Of a stretch of 25,129 nt of DNA, positions 6,632 to 16,892 are shown in pieces. The notes beneath the pieces are model-generated. The model saw nothing but the letters and a program-made list of their open reading frames with translations, did no database searches and had not been told where the DNA came from. The stretch is from an uncultured Muribaculaceae bacterium. GTDB taxonomy: Bacteria; Bacteroidota; Bacteroidia; Bacteroidales; Muribaculaceae. A program made the position numbers and the translations under genes. The stretch is taken from NCBI GenBank assembly GCA_910584525.1, contig CAJUAT010000043.1, positions 1 through 25,129 on the forward strand, read 5' to 3'. The first letter of the stretch is position 1; every line of letters starts with the position of its first letter.

Positions 6632-8439
6632 GATTTTGTGTTTATGATCTTGAATGCTCTGTTGCCTGATTTTACAATCACGGCTCTCTCTGTCAAGTTT
6701 ATCGTGCCTGAAGTGCCCATGTAGAGGAGTCTGCCGGAAAGGTCGTATACCGCGACAGGAATATTCCCGACGCCGGAGAGTGTCAGCTCGTTGTCGCGGA
6801 AGGTGCATGTCACGTTGTCGGTCTCGATGGTTTCCGTGCCTGAATCATCCATCTCCACGATTTTGGAGAACTCATCCCAGCCATAAGTGGCGGCATATGA
6901 GGCTTTGCTGCCTTTGGGCACATATAGAGTGGCGTTGCCGTACACGGCTTTCTCGAATTCGGCGTTGAGAGGCGCGACGGCGGGATAGGAACGCACTTCC
7001 GTGATGGACTCGCAGCCGGTGAAGGCAAAGCCCGGGAGGCTCCTGAGTGCTTTGCCCAGAGTCAGTTTCTTCAAAGACTTGCATCCGTAGCAGAAGCCCT
7101 CGCCTATACTTTTTATGGAATTGGGAAGCGTCACCTCCTCAAGAGATTCGCATAGATAGAATGCGTTTTCGCCCAGCGACTCTATGCCTTCCTGGAAGGT
7201 GACAGACTCCAGGCCAATCGACCAGGTGAATATATCGTCTTCAGCATATTTTACCGACGACGGAAACGTAACGCTTTTCAGATTGCCGCAACCATAGAAC
7301 ATTCCCGAGGGGATATATTCGAGTCCTTCGGGTATTGTCATCCGGGTCACGCCGGAATAGGCGAAGCACATCTTGCCCATCACCGAGGGCGAGGTGGTGT
7401 CCCATTCCACTTCGTCGAGAGACGTGTTGCCATAGAACATGGTGTCGCCAAGTCTCTTTACCGACGAGGGTATCTTGACATGTGCGAGCTTGACGCAGTT
7501 GTAGAATGCGGCATTTTCCACGGATGTCACCGAAGAGGGAATCAGGGCGCGGGTAATGGCGGTGGCCGCGAAGGCGTTGGTACCGATTGTAGTGAGCTGT
7601 GCGGGCCAGTTTATGTCGCCGGTTTTGGCGCCCGGGTAGGTTATTATGCGCGTAAGGTCCTTGGTGTAGAGTGCTCCGTCAAGCGACGCATACTTAGCGT
7701 TACCTTCGGCCACGTTTATTCCGGTCAGCGAGGTGCCGCATATGGGGCTTATGCCTATGCTGTCCACAGATGCCGGAATGGTCACCGTGATGAGATTGTT
7801 GCTTTGCTCGAAAGCGCAGTCGCCGATTGTGAGGAGCCCTTCGGGAAATGAGAGAGTGGTGATATGGCGGCTGTTGAAGAAGGCCCATGCGCCGATATGC
7901 CGCAGCCCGCTGCCAAACGTTATGCTCTGTGCGGAGAAACCGCACCCCTGGAAGGCTCCGAATCCGATGCTCTCAACCTGGTCGGGAATTTCTATCTTCT
8001 CCACGTACATGCAGGATTTGAAACAGTTGCGCGGAATCTCTTTTACCCCTTTGCCTATGGAAATGGAGGTTACGGAGAAGCATCCCTCGAAAGCTGATTC
8101 ACCCAGAGTCAGCAGACTGTCGGGCAGCTTTACCGAAGTGAGGTGGGAATTTACGAAAGCGCCGATACCTATTGAGGTGATACTTTCGGGCATCACCACT
8201 TCGGTGACGGGAGCATATGCGAAAGCCTCTTTGCCTATCGCCGACACACGGTATTCCCTTCCCTCCCATGTCACGGATGCGGGAATCGTAATATTGCCGG
8301 CATAATTGCCGGCCACTACCTCGAGAGTTCCGTCGGGCTGCTTGTTGTAGGAAATGCCGTCTGCCGTAATGTCGGCGGCGTTGGCACCGACGGTGGCAAG
8401 CAGGCACACGCTCAGCAATGTGGTTAGTGTTTTTGCCAT
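6628..8439 (-). CDS. Secreted BspA-like leucine-rich repeat protein
   Basis: A 603-aa protein with a signal peptide (1-21, ending GANA). About 18 LRR_5/BspA-type repeats run from about 65 to 485, each of the form AF-x-C-x-x-L-x-x-V-x-I-P-x-S-V-x-x-I-G (for example around 208-228 and 308-328). The repeat block closes with a segment common in BspA proteins, ATLYVPKGSKASY then WDEFSKIVEM (503-530). The tail 545-603 (LTLSGVG, AVYDLSGRLLYMG, AVIVKSGNRAFKII) is a Por-like C-terminal sorting region. BspA proteins are surface proteins that bind host or microbial ligands; the ligand here is unknown. Its stop codon overlaps the next gene's start by ATGA, so the LRR protein and the 1040-aa J-domain protein are probably made together. 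Confidence 0.92.
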   Translation of the reverse strand: MAKTLTTLLSVCLLATVGANAADITADGISYNKQPDGTLEVVAGNYAGNITIPASVTWEGREYRVSAIGKEAFAYAPVTEVVMPESITSIGIGAFVNSHLTSVKLPDSLLTLGESAFEGCFSVTSISIGKGVKEIPRNCFKSCMYVEKIEIPDQVESIGFGAFQGCGFSAQSITFGSGLRHIGAWAFFNSRHITTLSFPEGLLTIGDCAFEQSNNLITVTIPASVDSIGISPICGTSLTGINVAEGNAKYASLDGALYTKDLTRIITYPGAKTGDINWPAQLTTIGTNAFAATAITRALIPSSVTSVENAAFYNCVKLAHVKIPSSVKRLGDTMFYGNTSLDEVEWDTTSPSVMGKMCFAYSGVTRMTIPEGLEYIPSGMFYGCGNLKSVTFPSSVKYAEDDIFTWSIGLESVTFQEGIESLGENAFYLCESLEEVTLPNSIKSIGEGFCYGCKSLKKLTLGKALRSLPGFAFTGCESITEVRSYPAVAPLNAEFEKAVYGNATLYVPKGSKASYAATYGWDEFSKIVEMDDSGTETIETDNVTCTFRDNELTLSGVGNIPVAVYDLSGRLLYMGTSGTINLTERAVIVKSGNRAFKIINTKS

Positions 8440-8456
8440 GATAATTATGCGTTAGG

Positions 8457-8476
8457 GAAGTTGTCGCGACAACTTC
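8457..8476. promoter_or_regulatory. Perfect 20-bp palindrome upstream of LRR gene
   Basis: GAAGTTGTCG followed by its exact reverse complement CGACAACTTC. It lies between the terminator of the upstream gene and the LRR start codon, 17 bp from that codon. Perfect dyad symmetry with no loop is more typical of a dimeric protein-binding site than of an RNA hairpin. The binding protein is unknown. Confidence 0.55.
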
Positions 8477-8525
8477 AAAAAAGAGCTCCCGGCTTCTACC
8501 GAATTGCCGGATGAGGCCGGGAGCT
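8477..8525 (-). terminator. Intrinsic terminator of the 1522-aa protein gene
   Basis: On the minus strand AGCTCCCGGC (8525-8516) pairs with GCCGGGAGCT (8493-8484) over 10 bp and is followed by CTTTTTTG (six Ts), the classic intrinsic-terminator form. It starts 21 bp after the stop codon at 8547. It separates this gene from the LRR gene, so the LRR/J-domain pair needs read-through or a promoter inside the previous gene. Confidence 0.85.
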
Positions 8526-8546
8526 ACAATCAAAAGAATAAAAATG

Positions 8547-11500
8547 TTATTTCACAAAGATTCTGAACGCCTTGTCGCCGATGCGGACAATGTAAATGCC
8601 CGAAGCCACGGCGATGTCGGTATTCTCGGAGGGATTGCCGCTGTATACGGTAATGCCGTTGGCGGTGGTGACATAAGTGTCGCGACCTTCGGCATCGAGG
8701 ATGAATATGTGTCCGCGAGATGTGAACACCGACGGGTTGACGCCGATTTCATCCACGGAAGTCTCCACGCCCTCGGCTTTGAATATCGCCGGATGCGATA
8801 CGCCGTGGTTGTAGACAGAGCAAAGGGCATAGTTGCCGTTGGATTTCTCGAATCTGTCGGTATATTTCGTGTCGGTAATGGGATCTGCATTCACTTTCAC
8901 TCCGTCACGGTAGAGGTCGTAACCCATGAGTTTCAGAGGATTGGGGTTGAAAGGAATGTAGGTCACATCGTCCACGAATAGCATGAACTTATAGTTTGCC
9001 GTATACCTGATGGCGAAATATTTGGCGCCGGCGGGGAGGTCGAAGGAATATTCTGTCCAGCTGGTGGCCGGCACATCGGCAACTTCCTTGAGAGTGTAGA
9101 AGTCGTCGGTATCCGTTCCGTCGAGGGAGTAGAGCACCTCGAAGTTCTCGAGGAATGTCGGGGAGTAGGAACGGGCCTTGAATTTTACGGTCTGTGCCTT
9201 TCCTGAGAGGAGGGGAGAGATGGCCCAGTCGTCGTTCTGAATAGATACGGTGGGATAGGGTCCGGTGCTGAAGTCCATGCTGAATATGGCGGCGATGTAT
9301 TTGTTGCCGGAATATGCTGCGAAGTTCATGGCGCTTTCGCGGTTATGGTCAAGCCATGAAAGACGGTCGTCGATCACGAACCACGACTGTTCGGAACCTT
9401 CGGTGACGCCGGGCATTACCACACCCGTGTTCATGCCGCCGGCTCCTCCTTTGTCAAGGTCGATGAATTTCCAGCCATCCACTTTGTTCTCCCAGGAATT
9501 GGCATTTTCGAAAGTCTCGGTATGCGGAGGCATTGCTCCCTCTTCCATCGTGGGTGCGTCCCAGGTAAGGTCAACGCCCTTCTTGTCCTGATGCACGGTG
9601 CCGGCGAGGTTGGTGGCTGCCGGAAGGTCTTCACGGTTGATTTCAACGGTAACCTCTTCGGAGAGATTGTTGCCCTCTATCTGGTCGCCCGGGTATACCA
9701 CCTCGGCATGGAACGTGTTGAGGCGTTCGTTGAAATTCTTGAGAGTATAGTCGAATTCGATGGCGACTTTTTTGCCTGTGCCGAGTGCGGGAACCTCTTT
9801 CGTGTCGACAACCTCGCCGTTCATGTAGAGGCGCACAAGGGCGTTGTCGGCGCTCTTCGACCCGTAGTTCTCCACTCCCACGGTTATTTTGAAGGACTCG
9901 TCGGAAACGGCGAACTTGGGCGCGGAAATATACTTCAGGGCTATGTCGCGGTCTGTGACATCGCCGATTGTGACGTTGTCGATATTGGTGTATGCCCATT
10001 TCTTGGTATTACCCTTGAATCCTATCGACACAGTTTTCCCCTTGAACTCGTTGAGGTCCACGGTTATTTTGTTCCAGCCCTCGTTGTCGCAGGCATCGGC
10101 GATAGACGACTCGTAGAGCGTGCGGTATCCATTGCCGTCGAGGAGGTCGATCATCACTGATATTTCGCTGGTGTTGCGGAAATCCTCCGTGTCCTTCAGG
10201 CTCCAGTGCGGGTCGATGAGCCAGAATGTCAGCACGGGATGTTCGGCACCCGTAAGAGAGATCTTGCCGGTATACAGCAGGGCGGGACAGTCGATGTATT
10301 TGCCGTAGAAGTAGGCGAAACCGTTGTCGTTGTCCTGGCATGTCATGTCGGTGAAAGTCTCGTCGGTAGCGAGGCTCCAGCTGCCGGCATATGCCGGTAC
10401 GAGAGCCTTGGCAGTGACGGGAGTGGACACCTTGCCGTTGGCGAACGATTCCTTGTAGGGGAGTGTCAGGGGCTTTCCTACTGCGATTTCCGGAGCGAGA
10501 ACGCCCTTGGAATAGCCGGCAGTCGTCTTGGCGGCTACGCCATACTTCTTGAATGTCTGCGGGTCATTGTCGCCCATAGCCGTGAAGCTGTAGGATGTAT
10601 CCTTGAGATTGTCGGCGATGGTGATCTGCTCCTCGCCCTTGAGCTCAAGCAGGAGATAGGTTACGAATTCGGGACGTATCGGATTTCCGTCGACATCGGT
10701 GGTCACGGGATTCCACGATACTGTCACATTGCCGGTGCTTGTCTCCACTGCCTTGACGTCGGAAGGATTGGCGGCCACGTTCACACCCACATAGCATGAC
10801 GCGGTGACATCCTTGCCGCTGCCGGTAGCGTTCTGAGCCACAGCGCGGTAAGTGTGCAGACCTGCCTCGGTGAACGGATCGGTGTAGGTGAACGCCTGAC
10901 CAGGCTCTACAGCGGTCTCGGCATGAATCTGTTCGCCGTCGCGATAGAGGGTCATGCCCGTGATTGAGGTGAGGGTCTCGCCGCTGCGTTCGGTGGTGGG
11001 AGCTGTCACGGTGATGTTGGCGGTCAATGCGCCTGTCGCGTCGGTTTCCACTTTAAGCACGGGAGCCGCGGGAGTAGCTGCCGACGAGGCGCCGCTGACT
11101 CGTACGTTGCGCATGTAGAGTCCTGCCGACGGCACGTCGGAACAGGAATGAACGCCGAAATAGTATACGCCGCTTGCCGCAGGAACGAACTCCACGGTTT
11201 CCGTGACATATTCCTTGGTGGCTTTCTTCCTTTCGAGGAGGAGTTCGGTCATCGACTCGGGTTGCGCTTCATTGCCCACCTTTATCTCGTAGTAGTCGGG
11301 GCGTGTGGTGGTGTTGTGGCCTTTGAAGTCGGCGCTGAAGGTATAGAGCTTACCTTTCTCCAGCTGGATGCCCGGGGTGAAGATCCAGTCGTCGGGAGCA
11401 TTGTCGCCGGCAGCCCAGCCAATCATGACTCCTGTGCCGTAGAAGCCCCAGGTATAACCGTCGTTGTTGGCATCGATAATCTGGAAATAGTATTTGCTCG

Positions 11501-13115
11501 ATTCATTGGTCACCGAAGCGGTCCAGGGGGCAGTGTAAGAGCCCAGGAGCACCTGCGGGGTATATGTCTGGTTCGACTGTGTCACGCCCGGTATGTATGC
11601 TATCATGGCATACTGCGTAAGTTGCGGCGTGGAAGGAATCTCGACGGTCAGAGTGTGGGTGGTGCCGGAGATATTCTCTGCCAGTGTATTCCCCTGGCTG
11701 TCGGTTATGGCATACCTCACTGTGGCGGGGTCTATGTCCTTGCCGAGGGTGTTTTTGGTCACGGGGTTCCATGTCAAGGTCACCTTGTCGCCGATGCGTT
11801 TGAGGATTATGTTGGTGGGACTCTCCAGAGGAGGCGTGCCGATATACAGTGTAGTTTCAGCCGATGGACCCTGTCCCGCGGAGTTGGAGCAGGAGACGGA
11901 GAAAGTGGTGTTGCCGCCCCATGAGCTGTAAGGGCATTCCACCAGGTCGCCGTAATTGCCGGTGCCGGAGTTGTTCTCCCAGTTGTTGACCTTGAACGAC
12001 CAGTTCACCGTACCTTCGCCGGGTGTGCCGTCGTTGAGGGTTTTGGGAAGACGGAAAGTGACTTTGCCACTTGTGGCGCCGTCGGGGAAGTCGGCAACGA
12101 GGTCGGTGGGGCGGCCGGGAGCCTTCGCTATCAGGGCTTCTACGGGCGCGTAGATGCCGACGAGCTGCAATCCTTCGGGATATTCGAGGAGCAGCGTGGC
12201 CTCCGCTGTAGTGGTGTCGATCTCATAAAGGGCACCGTTGCCCGTCTCGGGAGCGTACGAGTAATAGAGCTTGCCATTGTTGTCGAAAGTGGCCGAGCCC
12301 TGGTAGTAGGGCCGCAGACCTGTGGAGCCTATCACCGAGGGGCGGCCCGAGGCCTTGTCGACGGTCATCAGAGTGCCATACTCGTCAATCACGTAAACCA
12401 CACCTTCGGCGTTGACGGCAACACCGTCCCAACGGTCGATGCTGCATATCTTTTTACGGCTTTTGTTGATGGTGGTCTGCGATTTGGATGAATAGTCCAC
12501 AGAAGCAAACTCCCATTTGGCGTTGATAGCTCCGTCGCTGAAGCATCCGAACACACGGCCCGAAGTGACATCGTAGGAGAGGTCGGAGGCTGTACAGCTG
12601 GAATTTACGCTTTCCCCGTTTTTAGGGGTGGAGGTCCACCACTGCGTCTCGTAGGGGTAGAGAGCGTATATGTTCAGATTTGCGCCCAATTCGGAAATCA
12701 CGTTGTAATCGGTGCCGTCGTAGAATGCACCACCGTCCACGCTGCGGATGGTGCTTTTCATTTCTACACCGTCGGGAGTAATGCAATATACAGCGCCTTG
12801 CGCGCGGTTGGATGTTTTGCCGAGGGCTCCGTATATCTTGAAGTCGGCATTGGCTGCTTTGGCCTTCGGTGCTTTGTCTTGTGCCGACGCTACTGTGAAA
12901 GTGGTCGCGGTGTTGAAGCCGAGGCTGTTCTCCGAGCGGAAACGCGAGGGGGAAGTCTCCGGCGTCTCCGGGGCCTTGACGGCTTCTGTGAGTCCCTGCA
13001 TGTTCCGCACGCCTTCGCTGCGCAGATTGTGCGAATAGAGCTGCTGTGCTCCCAGACCCACTGCGCCTGTTACGGCAAGGCCTAAAATCAGCCTCTTGAG
13101 GTTGGTTTTTCTCAT
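8547..13115 (-). CDS. Giant secreted propeller/FN3/J-domain protein, 1522 aa
   Basis: The longest member of the local family. N-terminal hydrophobic signal segment at about 5-25. A beta-propeller-like region covers about 90-325, with motifs VVYVIDEYGTLMTVD and IGSTGLRPYYQGSATFD (about 239-277). FN3 folds lie at about 330-425 and 432-525. J domain 1 is at about 530-675 (DDWIFTP 575-581), and two FN3 at about 680-878. J domain 2 is at about 884-1050 (opening LPYKESF), a CARDB-like domain at about 1055-1160, and J domain 3 at about 1195-1388 (DDWAISP 1295-1301). The sorting tail runs from about 1470 and ends SGIYIVRIGDKAFRIFVK. The frame is open to 13163, but the ATG at 13115 (MRKTNLKRL) starts a normal signal peptide and avoids the upstream hairpin. 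It lies 79 bp after the frameshifted paralogue with a strong hairpin between. Function is inferred as surface binding; no catalytic motif was seen. Confidence 0.9.
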   Translation of the reverse strand: MRKTNLKRLILGLAVTGAVGLGAQQLYSHNLRSEGVRNMQGLTEAVKAPETPETSPSRFRSENSLGFNTATTFTVASAQDKAPKAKAANADFKIYGALGKTSNRAQGAVYCITPDGVEMKSTIRSVDGGAFYDGTDYNVISELGANLNIYALYPYETQWWTSTPKNGESVNSSCTASDLSYDVTSGRVFGCFSDGAINAKWEFASVDYSSKSQTTINKSRKKICSIDRWDGVAVNAEGVVYVIDEYGTLMTVDKASGRPSVIGSTGLRPYYQGSATFDNNGKLYYSYAPETGNGALYEIDTTTAEATLLLEYPEGLQLVGIYAPVEALIAKAPGRPTDLVADFPDGATSGKVTFRLPKTLNDGTPGEGTVNWSFKVNNWENNSGTGNYGDLVECPYSSWGGNTTFSVSCSNSAGQGPSAETTLYIGTPPLESPTNIILKRIGDKVTLTWNPVTKNTLGKDIDPATVRYAITDSQGNTLAENISGTTHTLTVEIPSTPQLTQYAMIAYIPGVTQSNQTYTPQVLLGSYTAPWTASVTNESSKYYFQIIDANNDGYTWGFYGTGVMIGWAAGDNAPDDWIFTPGIQLEKGKLYTFSADFKGHNTTTRPDYYEIKVGNEAQPESMTELLLERKKATKEYVTETVEFVPAASGVYYFGVHSCSDVPSAGLYMRNVRVSGASSAATPAAPVLKVETDATGALTANITVTAPTTERSGETLTSITGMTLYRDGEQIHAETAVEPGQAFTYTDPFTEAGLHTYRAVAQNATGSGKDVTASCYVGVNVAANPSDVKAVETSTGNVTVSWNPVTTDVDGNPIRPEFVTYLLLELKGEEQITIADNLKDTSYSFTAMGDNDPQTFKKYGVAAKTTAGYSKGVLAPEIAVGKPLTLPYKESFANGKVSTPVTAKALVPAYAGSWSLATDETFTDMTCQDNDNGFAYFYGKYIDCPALLYTGKISLTGAEHPVLTFWLIDPHWSLKDTEDFRNTSEISVMIDLLDGNGYRTLYESSIADACDNEGWNKITVDLNEFKGKTVSIGFKGNTKKWAYTNIDNVTIGDVTDRDIALKYISAPKFAVSDESFKITVGVENYGSKSADNALVRLYMNGEVVDTKEVPALGTGKKVAIEFDYTLKNFNERLNTFHAEVVYPGDQIEGNNLSEEVTVEINREDLPAATNLAGTVHQDKKGVDLTWDAPTMEEGAMPPHTETFENANSWENKVDGWKFIDLDKGGAGGMNTGVVMPGVTEGSEQSWFVIDDRLSWLDHNRESAMNFAAYSGNKYIAAIFSMDFSTGPYPTVSIQNDDWAISPLLSGKAQTVKFKARSYSPTFLENFEVLYSLDGTDTDDFYTLKEVADVPATSWTEYSFDLPAGAKYFAIRYTANYKFMLFVDDVTYIPFNPNPLKLMGYDLYRDGVKVNADPITDTKYTDRFEKSNGNYALCSVYNHGVSHPAIFKAEGVETSVDEIGVNPSVFTSRGHIFILDAEGRDTYVTTANGITVYSGNPSENTDIAVASGIYIVRIGDKAFRIFVK

Positions 13116-13142
13116 AATGTTTAGGGTTAAATTTATAAAATA

Positions 13143-13186
13143 GAGAGAGCCGGGGTTCTTCAATCGGGAGGGACCCCGGCTCTCTC
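13143..13186 (-). terminator. Strong hairpin terminator after the frameshifted paralogue
   Basis: A perfect 14-bp stem (13143-13156 with 13173-13186) extends to about 18 pairs with two G-T wobbles and a loop of about eight bases. On the minus strand it is followed by TATTTTATAAATTT, a T-rich tail. It lies 8 bp after the stop codon at 13195. Read-through may still supply the next gene, since no TAnnTTTG box was found between hairpin and start codon. Confidence 0.8.
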
Positions 13187-13194
13187 ATCGGTGG

Positions 13195-16100
13195 TTAGCG
13201 AATTGACACCTTTATTGTTTCGTCACCGCATTTCACGATGTATATGCCATGCTGCAGGCGGAATGAGCAGTCGCCGTATGCCGACCCGGCCTTGATGCCG
13301 GATGCTGTATATACTTCCACCTTGTTGCCGTCGGCAGTCTTCACGTAAAGTGTTCCGCCGGATACGTAAGCTCTGATTCCGGAATTGTTGCCGTCCACGG
13401 CATGGATGCCCACATCCGTGGCCTTGGCAAGCCGGATGTTGTCGAGATAGCTCTGCTCATCGCCCAGACAGTTGCCGAGAATACCTATCTGTACCGTCTT
13501 CCCCTTGTACTCCTGAGGTATTGTAGCCCTGAAGGTATTCCATGCACGGTCTTTCCCTCTGGAGATGTCGAAGGTGCAGATGTCTTTCCAACCGTTGCCG
13601 TCGTTGAACTGAACAGTGAATCTGTTGTTTCCTTCGTTGAAGCAGAAATAGTCGATCGATATCTCGAGGTCTTCTTCACCGAGATTCACACGGCCGCCGG
13701 TAAGACGAGCCTCACTGTTCACCAGAGATGCCTGATATATCAGGAATCCGCCATCATTGTCGGAGGAGTTGATGTCGCCGCCATCCTGGGCCATTCCCCA
13801 TGTGGCGATTCCCTTGAGAGAGTAGATCTTCCATATGCAAGCGAGGTCGGCGTTCGGCGCGCTCTCCACGAATGGTATGGTATAGGGGGTGCCTACCGGT
13901 ACATAGTTGGTGGGGGAGTAGCGGTCAGACTGTCCGCCCGGAGAGTGAGCGAGCACGAGGTATTGCGTGAACCGCTGTTTGCCTGTCTCGTTGGGTATTA
14001 CCGTCTCACGGCCTGTGATGTTATCCTTCACAACCTTTTTGTCAATACCGGAGATGCTGAATGTGAGTTGGTTGGGATTGATTGGAATGCCGGATACATT
14101 GGTTACGGGAGGCGTCCATGTCACGTAAGTACCCTCGGCATGAACGTCGGCCTCGGAGGAAAGGACATTGCCGGGCGTGGTGTTGCCGATATAAGTCTTG
14201 AGAGTGTAGGGAATGCTTGAGCCGGCGGCATTGTATGCACGTATGGTATATTCGTAGGCGCCGGTACGTTTCAGTTGCTCCGACATCTCTATTTTCTTGC
14301 CCGGCACGGGATTCTCCAGCAGCTTCACGAGCTTGTCGCCGCGATAGAGGGTTATAGAGTCGATGGAGTTGAGCGGATTCCCGGAGAGAGTGGTTTCAGG
14401 TGCTGTGAATCCGATGTAAGCCTTGGTTCCTCCATCGTCGTGAGTGTATACGAGCAGGTCGTCGACGGTGGCCGGTGCTTCGGCAATGCCGCCGCCGCTT
14501 ATTGTCATCTCGTTGAGATAGAGATAATAGTTTTCGGTCAGCGAGGTGGCGTGCAGTCCGAGATAGTATGTGCCGTCCTTGTCGGGAGTGATCCATACGT
14601 CGAAGGATTTGGAATTGCTTCCGTCATACTCGAGCACGGTAGAGGGAATCCATGTCTGAGTCATGCTCGCGGCGTCAGGCATGAAGCCGCCGCAGAGACT
14701 GAAGATATGGTCGTATCCGGCACGGTGACCCTGCAGTTCGAGATGAACCTTGTAGGACATCCCTTTTTTAACGTTGATGGGTGCCGAAATCAGCCAGTCG
14801 TCACGGTTAACACCATATTTGTAGGGATTATGGTATGAGACCATACGGTCGCCATAATGCTGCCAGGTGAAGCCATCCTCATCGGCATCTATGGCGGTGA
14901 AGAGCATGGCGTTGGCTTCAGTGTCGGCTTTGAAAGCATAGGGAGGATTGGCTGCGCCAACGGTGATTTTGTTGGATACGGAGAACGTGCCTTTGGCGTC
15001 GCGCACGTTGGACCTCACGGCATAGTAGCAGGCCATCGGTCCGTTGCTCTCCAGGTTGACGGTCTCCGAGAACTCGTTGCGGGATATTCCTTCGGCCACT
15101 TTCACCGCGCCCGGGTAACGGACCACGTCATAGGTGACTTCCGCCGCGGGCATGAAACCGCCGTGTTGCGGCAGGGTGCAGGCATCCCATTCCAGCTTGG
15201 TGACGTTGTTGCCCATATATTTGAGACGCGGAGCCACCACGCTGTTCACGTTGTCGAGACCTGTCCATTTCTCGGTCACGGCATAAGGGCTCGCCCCGGC
15301 GGCGTTCTCGAGAACGGCCACATATGTGTGGTATCCTGTCGTGTCAACCGTCACAGGCACCGATACTGAGGCCCCGTGCTGTGCGGTGCCGGTGGCCACT
15401 GTCTTGCGGTCGATCTTTACGGCGTAGCTCACCTGGCCGGTGGCCGATGCTCCCGAGAAGAGTCTGGTGGGTATCCTGAAGTTGACATTTCCGGTCAGCG
15501 AGGCATCCTTGAAGTCGAGAGTCAGCTCCTCGGGAGCCGCGGGGGCGCCGTCGTAGGCCAGTGGACTGTTGGAGAAGAGACCGAAAATCTGCTCTTTGAA
15601 GGGGAAGGTCCATAGATATGTCGGCTGGGCCGTCTCAGTGTCGAGGATGTACATCTCCGTGCGCTGGTTGTTGGCCACATAGTATAGCTTGTGGGTCAGC
15701 GGGTCGATGTACATCGAGGTGTCGTAAGGAGAGGGTTTGCCCGTATTGCCGATAAGTTTCAGGGAGCCGTCGTGGCGGTTGATCCGATATAGGTTGCCTT
15801 TATAGTCGATGGCGAATACGGTGCCGTCAGTGTCGATGGCCATGGCTCGGAGCATACATCCCTTGAGGACGATGGGATGACCCTTTGTCCGCTCGAAGTT
15901 CTCCATGTCGATGAAATGGGCGAAGTCATGGATAGCCCATGCGCTGTCGGACATGCAGAGTGCTGCCTGGCGGTTCTCCATCCAGTCCCATGCCGAGGAG
16001 CTGAATTGCGAATAATAGTCGCCGACTTTTGAATGCACCCTTTTCCAGGTGTTCAGGTCGTATCTGTGGTGGGTATATATTTGCTTCTGGGCGTCGATTT

Positions 16101-16595
16101 CCACAATGTGGTAACCGTCGGGATGCCATCCTGCATTGCCGTAGAAGCCACGCAATGCCATGTCGATATGGACTTTCTGGCGGTTATGGTTGCTGGAGTT
16201 TAGCTGGTAGCGATAGATTCCGATGAGAGGCTCGCTGAGCGGTTCGGAAGTGCTGGTGACGTTGCCGTAGAGCCATATGGTGTCGGAAGGATTAGTAAAG
16301 TTGGCATTGAGAGTGGGAAGGGGCGCCGGAGGAGCCGACAGTCTTCCAAGGTCCAGACATTTGTGAGGGATTCCTATGGGAGCCTCTATTGCGGGCGGCA
16401 GTGTTGACGTCCTTTCCGACTGGCATAAGGGTATTTCCCTCATGGCCCATCGAGGAGCTCTGGTGGTATTCTTTAGAGGTTCAGGATTTTGCTTTTCGGG
16501 GGGGGTAATATACTGCCCATTGATAATATCCCCGACCCAAGCATCAAACCTCCTGCAACGGCAAACGAGATTTGCTTGAAAGGAAAGTTGCGCAT
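13195..16595 (-). CDS. Secreted propeller/FN3/J-domain protein, split by frameshift in a G8/C8 tract
   Basis: The ATG at 16595 opens with MRNFPFKQISFAVAGGLMLG, a clear signal peptide, and reads SILPPP into eight Cs. As given, this frame stops at 16473 after 40 aa. One extra C (or two fewer) joins it to the long open frame, giving about 1133 aa with no other stop. The long frame, in its own numbering from the ATG at 16443, has a propeller-like region at about 95-295 (TVFAIDYKGNLYRINRHDG 208-226). FN3 folds follow at about 305-395 and 400-495. J domain 1 is at about 500-650 (RDDWLIS 547-553), two FN3 at about 655-850, and J domain 2 at about 856-1006. The tail ends HGIYIVKCGDETIKVSIR. It lacks the CARDB and third J domain of its paralogues. 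Translation from 16443 would give a protein without signal peptide. Either a phase-variable gene in the OFF state or a homopolymer sequencing error. Confidence 0.85.
16498..16505. repeat. Homopolymer G8 tract (C8 on coding strand)
   Basis: Eight consecutive Gs on the plus strand, within the codons just after the signal peptide of the gene above. Lengths of 6 or 9 restore the full reading frame; 7 or 8 do not. Tracts of this kind change length by slipped-strand mispairing. Confidence 0.9.
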
Positions 16596-16716
16596 GTTGT
16601 GTGGTTTTATGTTAAGGAATCACGAGGAGTTTAAGAAGCGGATTCTTAGATACTCTCGATCAAAATGTTTTTCATCAAGAAAGGTATACTCCAATACCAT
16701 CAAGAACATTCCGTTG

Positions 16717-16747
16717 CAAATATACACATAATAATCTTAGCGACAAA
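16717..16747 (-). promoter_or_regulatory. Promoter of the frameshifted surface-protein gene
   Basis: On the minus strand, -33 TTTG (16747-16744), 19 bp, then -7 TATATTTG (16724-16717): an exact Bacteroidota consensus. The start point would be near 16710, giving a leader of about 115 nt before the ATG at 16595. The intact promoter argues that the gene is still transcribed. Confidence 0.8.
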
Positions 16748-16853
16748 ATTTTAAGACGGAAATAGTGAAAAAAAAGTACACTTCAACCAGCCGTAACAAT
16801 GCAAATCGGGTAGCATGTCTATCACTTTCGCATGGCGCAACAGTTTGATTTTC

Positions 16854-16892
16854 AGACTGTATCATGTTCTCAATTTGACAGTCTAATTGTCA
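16854..16892. promoter_or_regulatory. Inverted repeats overlapping the GH35 promoter (candidate operator)
   Basis: AGACTGT (16854-16860) and ACAGTCT (16878-16884) form an inverted repeat with a 17-bp spacer. A second one, TGACA (16876-16880) and TGTCA (16888-16892) with a 7-bp spacer, covers the -33 TTG at 16887-16889. A regulator bound there could block or recruit polymerase. The arms are short, so chance is possible. The rest of the 16596-16976 intergenic region shows only the two divergent promoters. Confidence 0.4.

Noticed and set aside
6632..6808. N-terminal extension of the 1040-aa protein
   Set aside because: The extra 59 residues overlap the LRR gene's 3' end, are Arg/His-rich, and would bury the signal peptide that begins at 6631.
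13116..13163. N-terminal extension of the 1522-aa protein to 13163
   Set aside because: It would read through part of the terminator hairpin of the preceding gene; the ATG at 13115 gives the normal signal peptide.
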